Shown piece after piece: positions 46,282 through 59,134 of a DNA stretch of 64,000 nucleotides. The DNA comes from Batrachochytrium dendrobatidis JAM81 (Eukaryota > Chytridiomycota > Chytridiomycetes > Rhizophydiales): contig NW_006281099.1 in the NCBI RefSeq assembly GCF_000203795.2, positions 856,690 through 920,689 on the forward strand. Reading direction: 5' to 3'. The translations under genes were made by a program, and so were the position numbers. Every line of letters starts with the position of its first letter. The first letter of the stretch is position 1. The notes beneath the pieces were generated by a model. That model was not told where the DNA came from, did not search any database, and saw only the letters and a list, made by a program, of their open reading frames with translations.

Positions 46282-46812
46282 CTACCGTATTCATGTAAAA
46301 TGAAACACTCTTCTGTATTCATCTTGCAGTGACTTTTCTTTGCTTCAGAGTAAACAATGGTCATACGTTGCGCTTTCCTACCAAGAAATTGACTGTTTGA
46401 ATAGATATTCCCAACTCTTCAAACACAACATTCATCATATGGTACTCAAACTATAGTTTTGAGCTCAGATTGTTTTTTCTCTTTTTTTTGGCATAGCCAT
46501 ACATTGTACGATCATTAAGTTTGAAATCAATATTGAGGTTGACTGTTTTCAATCAAACTCCTTTTGTTGTATTCTAAACTTGCAGATACGTCTGCGTTTT
46601 AGTTTAAAAGAACAAAAACTGCATATCCCATGAATGCAAGTATTGCATCCGTGTCGATCACCAGGAGAAACCCAGTAAACTTTGTAAAAAAGTTTAGATA
46701 CAATGTTGTCCAGTGAATTTGGTGGTAGCTGGTACCAACCATTCCAAAGGATTGATTGTTTATTATCCATCGACTTTATTTAATGTTTCATTTTACGTGA
46801 ATACAGCTGTAA
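46282..46812 (+). mobile_element. MITE-like element copy F (both ends present)
   Basis: The left end at 46282-46308 (TACCGTATTCATGTAAAATG) and the right end at 46786-46812 (CATTTTACGTGAATACAGCT) form inverted repeats of about 26 bp. The interior of about 480 bp has no open frame that resembles a transposase. It holds the shared blocks CATCATATGGTACTCAAACT, ATACATTGTACGATCATTAA, CAGATACGTCTGCGTTTTAG and TGTCGATCACCAGGAG. TA lies just outside or at the end of both repeats, which would suit a Tc1/mariner-type target, but that is inference. Confidence 0.82.
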
Positions 46813-47233
46813 AATCTATATTTAGTTGGTTTTGGTCAAATCTTAGACTCTACACACATACTGTTTTTATTCTATTGATGCGCTGATACACTAGTTTGAT
46901 TTTCTAACCCAATTTTTCTACACCGCTTGATTGTCCATCGATATGGTTAATTTTCAGGTCCTTTAATTGTAGATTTCGCTTGAAAAGAATACCTACATTA
47001 TCTATTTGTAGGGCTTGCATGGTATTGGCTTGCATCCTACCCTCTACTGTTTTTATTCAAAGCTCTGCTGATTCTGATTAATTGTACGATAAACGTTGTA
47101 TTTTTCGATTCAACGTACAATTTTCTGCAGTCAATCAATCAACGTCGAAGCCTTCCTATTGCAAGGGTCTTACAATCCTTTGATCAACAACATCTGAAAT
47201 TTCAAAAATTCATTTACAACAACTTTTTCATAC
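46813..47233. other. Intergenic stretch upstream of the inositol kinase gene
   Basis: About 420 bp with no gene. It includes pyrimidine-rich runs and probably the promoter of the following gene. I see no further repeat. Confidence 0.5.
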
Positions 47234-50200
47234 ATGTCCAAGAACACACAAGATAATATTCTACATTTACCGTTAGCGCATGTGGATACTACCGCGCAAT
47301 CCGTCAACTATGCCAGCGATGTCAAAATAGACACAAATGCTGCAAATGCTGCAAATTTCAAACAAGTATTTGATGGCGTTACTCAGTCTGTAGTCAAGAA
47401 TACCTCTGATCATAGTAAAATGTTGGAGGATGATGCAGATCCTACCAATGAATTTCTACATAAGCACTTTACTCTTTCCTGTCCTATAACCGCTTCTGAA
47501 AATACGAATTCTGTTTTATCGAAAGGTATGTTTTAGTAATGTTGCTGATATGGCGTTATGAAAAAAACAGTAGTCAAATGCCTATTTCTTTTATAAAGAC
47601 AGCTTGGTATTCATTTATTGAGAAAACTGGGTTGGGCATTGGATGAGATGAATTGGGTTAAAAGTTTATTGATTTTAGTAACTAATCTGATTGGCTTTGT
47701 GATTACACTACTTATTTTGAAAACATTAGGAACATTGTCAATGAGTGTTGAATCCACCATGGCATCTGCACTTTCAGCAGCCCTTGCAAAAACAGCAGCA
47801 TCTATTACACACACACAGGATTCAGCACTGGGCTCATCATCTATATTGTCACCTATAGCAAACACAAATCCAACAACTGATGCCGAATCCGTGGCTATGG
47901 AAGTCCCAGCGCCAGATAAAGCTTTTTTGCGTGGCTCGGCATTTACTGCTCCATCTTTACAATTTACATCCGCTTCAAATGGCTCTCCTTCGCTACTATG
48001 GAAAACAGACTCGTCACATTCCAGGCTCAATTCTTTGCCGTTAGAATCACAATCACCCAACAGTTTAAATAATCTTGGATTGCGAGATATATCTCCTCTC
48101 ATGTCTTTTACACAAGAATCAGTACCACAGGATATCATGTTATTGCCTGAATCATTCATGTCTACACCTGTGGAAATCCCGCATGGATCAAAGTTGGAAC
48201 CCCGGTCATTAACTACATCAAAATCATTGCTTTTACCTGCAGTTAGCGAAGAAAATTTAAACTTGAGAGGCAGGGGAATGCATGATCAGAGTAGTAGTTA
48301 TGATTCCAGACACACCTTGAAACAGTCGCGTCATTTTCGCTCGCTTTCCTTTGGAGCCATGGACGATGAGGATGATGAGGATGATTACCGAATCAATAAA
48401 ATGACTACACCTTCACTTCCTCTCACTCCATACAAAAACCAAGTTGGGGGTCATGCCGTATTTTTACGGTTTTCAGACAAGGCATTGTGCAAACCATTGG
48501 ATCCTCGTGAACAGGCATTTTATGAACTTATTGAAGCGAACCATCCAGACCTGAAACCATTCATAGCAAGCTATCTTGGAGTTGTAAATGTAACATTTCG
48601 ATCTCGACCGGCTGATACTGGCGGAGATGTGAGCGAAAATGATCGGTTTATGACCAACACTCCCGTCATTATTCTGGAACATAACAAACACTTGTTGGAT
48701 GTGTATGAAGGAGTTAGTGGGGATCGGTCACCTGATGCATCGGGAGAATACATGGTCAATGGTGCACGGCACTATAATCGCAAGCTGCAGCAACAGGTGC
48801 TAAAAGAGGCTTTGTCACCAAAAAGCCTAAGAGCAAGATTTGCCCAACTGAAACTTGCAGCATGTGCAATGCGACATCGCGATACCACTACAGGCCAACA
48901 TCCTAACGAGTCATTGACCAGCGTTGCTACAACTGTTACATTTGATGGGGAAAATGGCCATACTAATGCAAGCGACTTGCCTGTGCCACGGGAATCACAT
49001 ATTTTCATTAATGAGCCGAGTATCCTCAAGGCACCACGTCCAGTATCACATGGCCCGTCACTATTTCCCCATTCTACTCCTAAATCTTCGGCCTTTCCAT
49101 CAGCTTGTGATGAGTTACTATCTGACCCAAATCACTTGCACGACGGAGATACTAATACACCCATTTTCCACATGTCAGATGATGAAGATATGCATTGCTC
49201 TTTGCCACAGACTCGGTCATTTTCTTCCCGACCTCCACTGGCACCCAGCAATGCAAGTACTGAATCAAAAGATCGATTGCATGATTTTCAATCCAAGCGT
49301 TTTGCTCGACTCTCAAAAAGCGTATGCGATGATCCGACATCTTTGGATTTTGGGAACGAATCGACACCTCCGAATCTGAGCATATCACTTAAATCAGCCT
49401 CTCATGCACATACCAATCACTCTGTTGGCTCGCTTCCTACACCTAATGACACATCAGCATCATTCAATCCGTGGTCGCTACATCTCTACAATACCAAAAT
49501 GTCCAAATTGATGCCGTCGGCACCTTTGCCAGCAAATATCATTTCTACACCAACAAAGCAACAAGAGCTGGAGCAACAGGAGCGTACACACAAATTTTTG
49601 CTTCTTGAAGATCTGACTGAAGGCATGCGGCATCCATGCGTTCTTGATCTTAAAATGGGAACTCGCCAGCACAGTGTCCATGCAACTGTGGAAAAGCGTA
49701 TTTCTCAAGAACGCAAGTGCGAACGCAGCACAAGCAAAAAACTCGGTGTTCGTATTTGTGGTATGCAAGTTTATAAGCAGTCTACACGCACTTATCTATA
49801 TCTTGACAAATATGTTGGTCGACAGATTCATTCTGGAAATTTCAAACAGAACATTCTTTTGTTTATTGATAATGGAGATATGTATCTTGTGGGATTGATT
49901 GGCAAGATTTTAAACGAGTTAAGAAAGCTATACAGGGTGATTGCATCAATGCCAAGCTATCGCTTTTATGCGAGCAGTTTGCTCATTTTGTATGATGGAG
50001 ATGCGCCTGTTGATCCTAGCTTACCTCGACGTGATGCAGATATTCGTATGATTGACTTTGCAAACTCTGTGACCAATGCCGACGTTTTGCGAGCAAAGCC
50101 GAGATGGTCCGAGACTTCCATTCTGCCTTCATCTCGAGCAACACAACCCTCTACCCAGGTGGAGCCAAATCCATTTATGCCTGCTTCAAATGCACCAACA

Positions 50201-50650
50201 CAGAGCACATCCGTAGGATCTGGTTTGAAACCAACAATACCAATTGTACAACAAAAAGATAGTGCTACACCTACTCGCTCTGTCATTCTGGACCCATCGC
50301 CCTTTTCTCCATCATTTACTTCACTCGTAGCATCTGATTTTACCGTGTCCAGATCGAATCCCAAGGATCCACTCATGGCATCGCTAGCAAAATCAAACCC
50401 TTCCACTACACCCATCACTCAGCACTTGTCTCAATCTACAACAGAAGGAATCGTGTATGTCAACTGCCCACCCACAACCAAAGGTCCAGATAACGGATAC
50501 CTTCTTGGTTTGGAAACCCTCATAGCCAACTTTGAGGAAATTTTGACTGAATTGGGAAGCGATCCTGATATGCTTGATGCAAATGGACACGTCTCCAAAC
50601 AGGCCTTGTCAAAGTCGAAACGGGTTGGAGTCGAGCTGGGATTACTGTAG
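47234..50650 (+). CDS. Inositol hexakisphosphate kinase (IP6K/KCS1 family), 5' end unresolved
   Basis: The long open frame from 47648 (MNWVKSLL) to 50650 is 1,000 aa. The catalytic part begins near HAVFLRFSDKALCKPLDPRE. The family signature is PCVLDLKMGTRQHS (PxxxDxKMG) near residue 670. RICGMQVYKQ, a SSLLILYDG segment and DADIRMIDFANS with the metal-binding D-F-A follow, then GPDNGYLLGLETLI. IP6Ks make pyrophosphate inositols such as 5-IP7, which regulate phosphate balance. Residues about 4-29 (WVKSLLILVTNLIGFVITLL) form a strong membrane helix, unusual for this family. An upstream open segment at 47234-47521 ends at a good donor (AAAG|GTATGT), but joining it to the next acceptors breaks the frame. 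So either the gene starts at 47648, or an intron edge or sequence error is missed. Confidence 0.85.
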
Positions 50651-50900
50651 ACGACTCATGTTTATGGTTGAGATGTGTGAAAACCTTTTTACAGGGAATC
50701 TTCCCTACTTGCATAGTTTGGATATTTTATTAAAAACTTATTTTGGCATAAATGAACATTGTCTAAAGATGATGTCAACACTGTTTTATAGATGGAGATA
50801 CATTGATTATATTTTGTTTACCACCTACAAGTGCTGATCTCATGCTTGACTTGACATGCAATGCACTAATTTTAAACATCATGCTCGTTTCTTGGTCTTG
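50651..50900. other. Convergent 3' region of the IP6K and CARM1 genes
   Basis: Two stop codons face each other across 250 bp of AT-rich sequence. Polyadenylation signals of both genes must lie in or near it. I see nothing else. Confidence 0.4.
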
Positions 50901-52821
50901 TTATTCCAATGAAATTTCTGGTAGATACAATCCAACATATTCCGGACGAACACTAGTTTCTCCAGGATATTGATCAAAATAATACGTCTGTTCATGAAGT
51001 GCCCATTTTCCTGTACGACGTGTGAATCCCTCTGGAATCGCTCGAGTTGATGCCACAAATGGATTATGTGGATCGGATAATATGCCTTGATTGCCTACGA
51101 TCAACTCTGCAGTAATGTCATAGGACCGCAAAGGATTGGCCACCATTCTAATCCATCCCCGAATGTTTTCAAACGCATTAATTGCTAGTGGTTCTGATGT
51201 ATACATTTTAGAAATAAAGTCAGCCATCGTGCAAACACATGAAGCCTGAATAGTCAACAACATGGCAGTGTTACCTTTGAGAAGCAAACGCACTTGGTGC
51301 CAGTGGGTCTTTTCAGCCTGTGGAGCGGTTGACAAAATGTATCCAGCCAAATTGATATCAAACCATGCACCAATACCATGTATCAATCCAGTATATGTTG
51401 CCATCCATGTGAACGGAATAACGATATCTTTCAATTGGTTTGCTGTTACTGTACGAAAGTCGACTAAGATATCGGGAAACATAAAGCAGTTTTAAAAGCA
51501 TAAGTACAAAACCAAACCAGTCAAAACAAATGCAATATAAATGTGAAAGCTGTACTGCATTTACGCGAATGATTCATGGACAATATAGTTTATCATGAAC
51601 GTACCAATGTGAGAGCAAGCAGGAGCAACCAGTGATCGTGCATCAAATCCACCAACAACAGGCTGTGTTGATTGAAAGTTAGTATCCTGATCTCAGTTAA
51701 ATAGCGTACAGATCAGACCAATGGGATAGTATACCTGTCCGAAAATCTCGTCCTTGGCATCCTGTGCCAAAGGGGACAAATCTACACCAAAAAACTCTTG
51801 TTGCTCCCAAAAGCGTACTTTGGACATAGTCTGTGACCAAAGATTTGAATCTGAAATCTAATAAACAGTATTGATTCAATCAGCTATATTAGGCTAGTAC
51901 TTTTCTGTGCAAAGTTTTGATGCACGATATTTACACAAGAAACTCACAGGTGCAACGTAGATGGTGCCCATAGAAGGCACCATAATACCATCCGGTTTAA
52001 GAAATCGATCACGAGCAAGAATATATGACTCCAGCATACGCTCATGTACAAGTAATACACCGATTGGCTCGCTAACAAGGGTGTCCACCATAGGTAGATT
52101 CTCCACATCTTCAATTTTGCCTAGATGCACCAATAATTAGATTTGCAACAGATTGAAAAACAAAGTTGACACTTACTTTTCACTACTGTAAGCTTTCCGC
52201 GTAGCCATGAGTTTGTAATATGGGTATAGTCGATCAGCTTTTGAATTTTATCAGCCATTCCACTGGCTTCGACAGCAATCACATGTTTTGCACCAGCACG
52301 AATGGATAAAAACGAAAGAATTCCTAGAGAAAGCATTCCAAATCAACAATCGTATTGTTTATAATGCAGTCAAAAGACGCACATTAAAATCATGTAAAAT
52401 TCAAGATATTCAGATGGTTAGCCATTTGAATGCTACAACTGAGTACAATCAACCTGTGAGCAGTGCAAATAGACTTTCAAGTCAATCCAGTCTAAACACC
52501 AATGTTTCGATGCATTTTAAATAGAAATCGCATGAACCCAGCCAATATCTAGATTACAAGTCATTTGGAAACATACCACTGCCAGCTCCTAGATCCATGA
52601 CCATTTTGCCATCAAACAGCGTAGAGCTGTTTGCTAAAATTGCGGTTTGATAAAGTGATGTCCGCACAGTATCCTGTAGCATATTCTGCTGGTGAACAAA
52701 CTGTGCATAGTAGCTGTAGTCATATCCAGTCCAACAGAAATACCCAAAATGTATTGGTAATGGGATTGCAAAGCAACAAAACAAAAGCCATATGGAGGTA
52801 TACAGTAAAGAAATTAGAAAC
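50901..52821 (-). CDS. Protein arginine methyltransferase, CARM1/PRMT4 type (5' end unresolved)
   Basis: Exons on the minus strand encode, in order, YAQFVHQQNMLQDTVRT, then the SAM-binding motif MDLGAGSG|ILSF, AGAKHVIAVEAS, and the double-E loop TLVSEPIGVLLVHERMLESY. These are followed by FLKPDGIMVPSMGTIYVAP, LWSQTMSKVRFWEQQEFFGVDL and QPVVGGFDARSLVAPACSHI|VDFRTVTAN. The last exon (about 51468-50901) holds GLIHGIGAWFDI and the THWHQVR (THW loop). This order and spacing match PRMT4/CARM1 rather than PRMT1 or PRMT5. The enzyme asymmetrically dimethylates arginines on histone H3 and splicing or coactivator proteins. The start is not resolved: upstream of YFCWTGYDY the frame runs through a hydrophobic stretch to an acceptor near 52821, and I could not find a convincing first exon. 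The N-terminal PH-like domain of animal CARM1 was not recognised. Confidence 0.85.
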
Positions 52822-53246
52822 TAGACGAAGCCAATACAACTGTAGTGATCTATGCATGTCTTTGGTTTGATGCAGACTAGAAGCCATCCATGTACAAAGT
52901 GCATTTGAACAGATGAGCCAAGAAGAAAACATTCTGGCCAAAGGCCGAGTTTCCGAATTGAACAAGTTGCTGTCACCAGCAAGATGGCCATACAATAAAG
53001 CGAGATGACATACGAAAAGTAGGTTGTGTCCCTCGAGTCTGTGCTGGTTGAGCTCTTCTGTGCTTCCATATGAATGTTCAGTTGATCTCAACTTGATTGA
53101 GTTTTTGTTTTTTCTCAAAAGTGAAACTGCAATTCAACAACGAATCTGCAAGTAGATTCACCATATTTTATATCCAGTCATGACATTTCATTGCAACACA
53201 TTCGTCATCATTAAAGTTCATTCAATAGACTGAAAAACTGCTTCAT

Positions 53247-55172
53247 TCAATGCTGTTTGCCAATCACTTCAACTTGAAATCCAATTCCTCGCAGTTTCTT
53301 TGCGTCCAAAATCAATCGTCCGTCAAAAATAAATGCTGGTTTGTGCATATGCTCGTAGATGCGTCCATAATCAAGAGTCTTGAACTCATCCCATTCTGTC
53401 ACAAGAACAACTGCATCTGCTGCATCCGCTGCCTCGTACGCGGTCTTGCAGACCGTGATTCGTTTTTGATATACCTCTAATGTGCTGACTTCAGGATCAG
53501 TCAGGTCAAGACGAATCTGTCCTTCACTGACTTGTGGATCATAGATAAAAATGTTGGCATTCTCACGGAGGAAATACTTGATCATGGTGATGGCCGCTGA
53601 TTCACGGGTGTCACCAGTATCCTTTTTGAATGCAAAGCCAAAGATGGCAATCTTTTTGTTGGTAACAGTGTTGAAAAGACTCTTGACAACACGTTCTGTA
53701 AAGCGAGATTTCTGGTACTCGTTCATAGTCACTACCTGCTTCCAGTAAGCTGCCACTTCAGGAAGATGCAAGCTTTCACTGAGATAAACTAGATTAAGAA
53801 TGTCCTTTTGGAAGCAAGATCCTCCGAATCCAACACTGGACTTGAGAAATTTGGGTCCAATACGAGTATCCAGACCACAGGCATAGGAAACCTCGTCAAT
53901 ATCAGCACCTGTTGCCTCACAAATAGCTGAAAGTGCGTTGATGGAAGAGATACGCTGAGCAAGAAGAGCGTTTGCAGCCTAGAGTTGTAGGGTTTAACAG
54001 TAAAACGACAGGTTGTCAGTAAACTTTCAATCACCAATTGGATACAGTAGCAAAAACTCACCAGTTTAGAAAGTTCAGAAGACCACAAATTCATGGTGAT
54101 GATGCGCTCAGTAGGGATCCAGTGCGCATACACTGAGGAGAGAGTCTTTTGTGCCTTGTGGCCTTCAGGCGTATCCAGAGATCCGATTAAAACACGGTCA
54201 GGCTTGAACAGATCTGAAATGGCAGTGCCTTCAGCCAGGAATTCTGGGTTAGAAAGAATATCAAACCGAATGCCTTCGCGAGAATTGGCTTCAAGGATGG
54301 TACGCATGCTCTCGGCAGTACGGCAAGGAACAGTCGATTTTTCAACAACAATCTTGGAGGATTTGGAGACTTGAGCAATATGGCGAGTAGCAGACTCGAC
54401 ATAACTGAATAAAGAAATATTAGATTGTCAGCAGTCATCATAAAATGATGTAGATCAGAACTTGTCAATTGAAAAGCACAATCAACATGCTTGTGGAAAT
54501 GGTAGGGTTATGATAAGGGTTTCCACCCTAAACGGCAGTCTCAACAACAGACAAATGTACTTGAATATTCAATGGATCAATACCAAGCGATCGTTTCTAA
54601 AAACCTCTACACCACCTGGCCGCTTGAATACACATCAAACCACTCCGACACCACAATAGCTAAAAACAAGATACAATTCTAATATACTGAAACTTACGCA
54701 AGATCTGCAGCAAAGCCAGCACCCATGCCAGACTTTTTGGTAGGAGTGTTGACTGACACAAAGATGATATCGGCCTCTTCAATGGCCTTGTCCACATTGG
54801 TTGAGAAAAACAGATTACGGCCTCGTGCAGCCTTGACCACATCATCCAAGCCAGGCTCGAAGATGGGCAACTCGTTCGAGTTCCAAGCGTCGATACGGGC
54901 CTGATTAAGGTCTACAATAGTCACCTGGATATCAGGACATTTGAATGCAATAACAGCACAAGTGGGACCACCTGGATATTAAGACCGCCAGTTGAATCAA
55001 ATAAGTAAAGGCAATATCATATATGCACAAAGATAACAATAAAGCCGGGGTGAGTCGGTGATGGGATTTGCTTGCAAGATCAATGGTTCTAATCATGAAT
55101 GCATTCATAAACACCAATTATAACAATAATCTACATACCAACGTAGCCAGCTCCAATACAGCAAATCTTCAT
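53247..55172 (-). CDS. UGDH: UDP-glucose 6-dehydrogenase
   Basis: Four exons (55172-55139, 54971-54698, 54404-54062, 53978-53247) give 460 aa, the normal length. The N-terminal NAD-binding motif is [24 protein letters not shown] and SVNTPTK blocks, [12 protein letters not shown] and the [11 protein letters not shown] signature follow. The catalytic cysteine sits in [11 protein letters not shown]. The C-terminal domain has the [16 protein letters not shown] signature. The enzyme oxidises UDP-glucose to UDP-glucuronate in two NAD-dependent steps in the cytosol, supplying glucuronate and, after decarboxylation, xylose for surface polysaccharides. The first exon is 34 nt and ends inside the glycine motif. 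All catalytic residues I looked for are present. Confidence 0.95.
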
Positions 55173-55363
55173 GGTTAAACGGTAAACTCAAGAAATGGTA
55201 GTTTCAAAGGTAAGAACAATGCCAGGTCAAAGATGAGTGTTTAAATATCTTCAGAGCGTACTTGAAGAAATATCAAAACACGTTCATGTCACAGCTTGCC
55301 TGACAATCCGCTGTTCAGCTTACTGATTATGCAAACAGCATTCAAGATTATCAATTTGGTTTA

Positions 55364-58175
55364 TTACAAAAATCCAGATCGAATATTGCTAAACTGTTGT
55401 TGTACATATTGCACACCTTGGCTTATTCCTCCAACAGGACTTTTTCTACTGTTATTCCCACTAAAATACACAGATGGTATATTGAGTGATGGCTGATACA
55501 TTGTTGTTGTTCTATCCCTGGATCTAGATACATCTGCAGATGTTGATCCCTGTAATGTGTTCCTAAATTTAGATTTCTCAGTCTTTGGCTCGGTAGTAGC
55601 TGATCGAGCGTGTCCATTCCATAGTGCCCTATGATGGTTGGCACTACCCTCGTGAAAGTCTCGTTTGCCATCAGAAACTAAATAAACTCCTGTTTCTCGT
55701 TTATCTCTATCCTCTGATCTGCTTCGCGAATGATGCGACTGTGTTCCATCAAACGTCCCTGAAAAGGTATCAAAAATCGAAACATCGGTCGATGCAGGCC
55801 GTATAGATTTCTCACAAGACTCTCCGCTAATCAACACTCGGGGAATACCCACAGCAAACCCATGCATTGCTTTTTGCGCCTGCTTAACAAATGCCTTTGT
55901 CTGTGTTGGATCGATTGTTAATGATCCTTTTTTCCGGTGCATACTCATTTTACCCAAATGTGTAGCAACTACATTGGCATCCTGATGGAACATGGTTTGG
56001 GGTCGATAAATCTGCGATGCCTTTTGTTTACGTTCATTATACAAGTGATGCTGAGTGTGACGATATCGGTTGAAATTGTCTTTAAGGCTTTTGTACTCTT
56101 TGGGTGTCCACCAACAATTCAGTCTGCTTGGCACGGTGTGCCGACTTGCCTCGTCCGAACCATGTAAAGTGGCTGGTCGCACAACAATATTGTCCATATT
56201 GATCACCACCTAGTTTGTAATTGAAAGTATTACATGATTGATTGGCATGGTTCCATTAAAAAGACATAATTTTGCTTCAATACTACCAAGTGCATCTTAC
56301 CTTTGCAGATCGTTTTCGAAAAGTACCCAGCGTTCGACTGGATTTTGATGCAGACTGAATGGGTGACAACTCTTTGACAATAGAGGCAATACCACTTTCT
56401 TTGCGAGTGCCTGGTCGCGATTCATTCAACAACGGCCCTATCATTGGAGAATCCATCTCATGTGTCGAGTTTGTCACCCCATGATGTCGTGCCCCTTTTT
56501 TCCGATACAGTTTAAAATCAATCTCTGGCGGTGGTTCAATAAACCGATCATAGGGTACAATCAATGCACTTTCAACAACTTCTTTCCGTATTGGAATGTT
56601 ATATTTTTTAAATCTGTCCATGATAGTGTTGCATTCTTTTTGAGTATTATGGAGTTTGGGATCCGTGTCAATGTATTGGTTGACAGATACGTAATCTCGT
56701 CTACAGTTACGATGGCGAGGACCTCTTCGGTGATGATGATGATTGTTGTATTGGTAGTGAGAATAATGCTGATGCGACAGAGAGGGTTTGGATTCAAATG
56801 TACTACTATTAGATTTTCTGAAAGCAGTACCTTGGGGATAGCTGTCCTGTGTATGTTTGGAAAATGAGGGTTTATATTTTTCTCCAGATTCTATCAACGC
56901 CTTTTGCTCTGTATCTCTGTGTGTTGTTTTGGCTGGTATATATTCAGAAACTTCGCTTCTGGCAATATTTAAATCAGAAGTCGAACCCGTTGATCCTTGA
57001 GCTGATGATGCACGTGGGTTTGAGCTTTCATCTGATACCCATTGTGCACTATAAACTCCAGCCGCTGAAGCTAATCTATATAAAACGCTGTCCTCGCCAC
57101 CATTAACACTATGGGTACTATTGTAATCATTTGTCGAGTCCTTCACATGTGTTTGAGATGCATTGGTTTTGATGGACAGCTTTGGATCTGCTGTTTTAGG
57201 ATCGTTTGTAAACTCAGCCTGGAAATTATTTGGCACAGTACTAGATGCAGCGCTTGAAGTTTGATGGGGTCTAGTAGATGACTTCAAGACATCTTTTTGT
57301 AAATGATCCATCGCGGCTGTTGCTGTCGTTTTTTGGATGGACATTCTTGGTTGATTGAACAAGGCTGATCGTGATGTAGTTGCATGTTCTGAAGTCATTT
57401 GCAAATTTGCTATGTGTGATTGGCTTGAGCCAGCAAGAAGTACAGATTTATTTGACTTTATCCGAAGTGAACGTGATATTGCAGGTTGAGGTTTTGGCAC
57501 GGAATTTACCAATTGGGAAGTAACCACTGTATGTTGTCTACCGACTAAAGTGGTTGCTTGATTTAAAAAAAAGGTACTGGTCATGTCGGGCTTGTCAGAT
57601 TCAACGATTGCAGATACGACACTCTTTTTACTTTGATCAGCTTCGTCTGTAGCTTTCTGATCCATGGCCAGACGTTGTGGTACATCCCTATTTATTGTGA
57701 CGGCAGCATACTTTTCTGGATCGGTATTTTGATGAATAGGTCTCAGCGACGTAATGGCTTTACGTTGTTCAATTTTGTCCTTTTTAATGTATGGCGTTTT
57801 GACAGATGTAAGTACAGGTATTGAGGTGATTTGATTTTGCAATTTCCGTGTTGGAGGTTGCGAGAAATTAGCAATGATTATCCGTGTAGACAGCATTCCT
57901 GGACGCCGAAACCGCTGTTCCCGCATAGCTACTCGTTTAAGTTTGTTTTCGAGCAGGTTGGGTAGACGGATTCCTTTTAGGTCGATGGATACGGTTTGAA
58001 ACACAGGATTGACACCCATCCGCGTCGTGACAGATTCGAATGACTGACCAACTTGAGTTAATGAAGTTTCTAAAGGATGAGACCTGGGATCTATTAACCC
58101 TATATTACATTTTTCTTTGCTTATCAATGCATTAGTGTCAAAGTCTATGAATCTAGCTGGGCTGAAAGTAGTCAT
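55364..58175 (-). CDS. Unrecognised protein, 906 aa
   Basis: Two exons (58175-56301 and 56209-55364) join in frame to 906 aa. I do not recognise the family. Most of the chain is Ser/Thr/Gln/His-rich and probably disordered, with a His-rich patch (HHHHRRGPRHR) around residue 480. Two parts look conserved in character. One is IPIRKEVVESALIVPYDRFI with PPPEIDFKLYRKK near residues 530-575. The other is LNCWWTPKEYKSLKDNF with a charged helix (LYNERKQKASQIYRP) near residues 650-695. There is no signal peptide or membrane segment. The start ATG (MTTFSPARF) is the first in the open frame and lies 55 bp from a transposon copy. A cytoskeletal or flagellar role is possible from composition but nothing in the sequence shows it. 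Confidence 0.7.
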
Positions 58176-58230
58176 TTCAATCTGAGTTTGCTCCAATGAC
58201 TAGATTAATTGCCATGCAATGGAAAGTTTA

Positions 58231-58997
58231 TTACAGTCGTATTCGCGTAAAATGGAACACTTGTATTTCAGTGGCTGCCTCTATTTTGCGTTGGAATGAA
58301 CAATGGTCAAATATGTACTGTCTTTTTACTAAACTTGACTACACTGCCTATTCAATATGCATTTTCAACTCTTCTGTATTTGGAACTGCATGCTGTACAA
58401 AATCACTTTATTATGTCAAAGTCATTTGAATCAGGGTTTAAGAATGAGTAAGGTGTAACAGTGCGATGAAGCTTCAAGCCTTGCAACATTTCCAGTTGTC
58501 GAATATTTGGTAAGCCAGTTTAATGAGCGAATTTGTAGTCTCGTGAGATGGTATGTCGTCTGAAATAAGATGGCGTTTAGGAAAGTCTTGGAATATCATG
58601 GCGTTCACTACTTTATTAGTTTCCAGACACAACAACCATCATACAATGCATACAATCAAACTGTAGTTTTGAATTGAGATGATCCCACTTTGATAACCAT
58701 GCATTGTACGATTGCCAAGTTTGAAACCAGGTTCATTCCAATTCAGATATCGAGTTTGACTATTCTTGAGAAAATTTGTATGTGTTGTATTCTCATCTCG
58801 GATACGCCACGTTCTAATTCAAGAAAACAGATTGCAATAGTGATTTTCATGTTGATTACCAGAAGAAAAGTCAGTGGAGTTTATATGACAGTATTGGCTA
58901 GTAAATTTAATGGGGACCGGCACCAATGATTTGATGAGACTATTATGTAATCTGACACCCTTGTTTAATGCTTTGTGTTATATGAATACGGCGATAA
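58231..58997 (+). mobile_element. MITE-like element copy G (longest copy)
   Basis: The left end at 58231-58260 (TTACAGTCGTATTCGCGTAA) and the degenerate right end at 58971-58997 (GTTATATGAATACGGCGATA) are inverted. Internal blocks ACAACCATCATACAATGCAT, CAAACTGTAGTTTTGAATTG, ATGCATTGTACGATTGCCAA and CTCGGATACGCCACGTTC match copies B and F in the same order. At about 767 bp it is longer than the others but still shows no transposase. It lies between the 5' ends of two divergent genes. Confidence 0.78.
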
Positions 58998-59134
58998 ATT
59001 CAGATGAAGTCAGGGTATATATGGTGTAATTCAGCTAATGTGTTATTGTTGGTGACCCATGAAACCAAGCAACAGAGCTGAATCAGATGCAGTCTTTGAC
59101 CCTGAACTAGTCAGAGTTGCATAATACTGGAATG

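Noticed and set aside
47611..48159. A 182-codon antisense frame opposite the start of the inositol kinase
   Set aside because: No family features. It mirrors Ser/Thr-rich coding on the other strand.
51545..51575. A faint terminal-repeat-like string (CTGCATTTACGCGAATGATTC) in an intron of CARM1
   Set aside because: It has only partial similarity to the MITE end and no partner repeat or internal blocks nearby.
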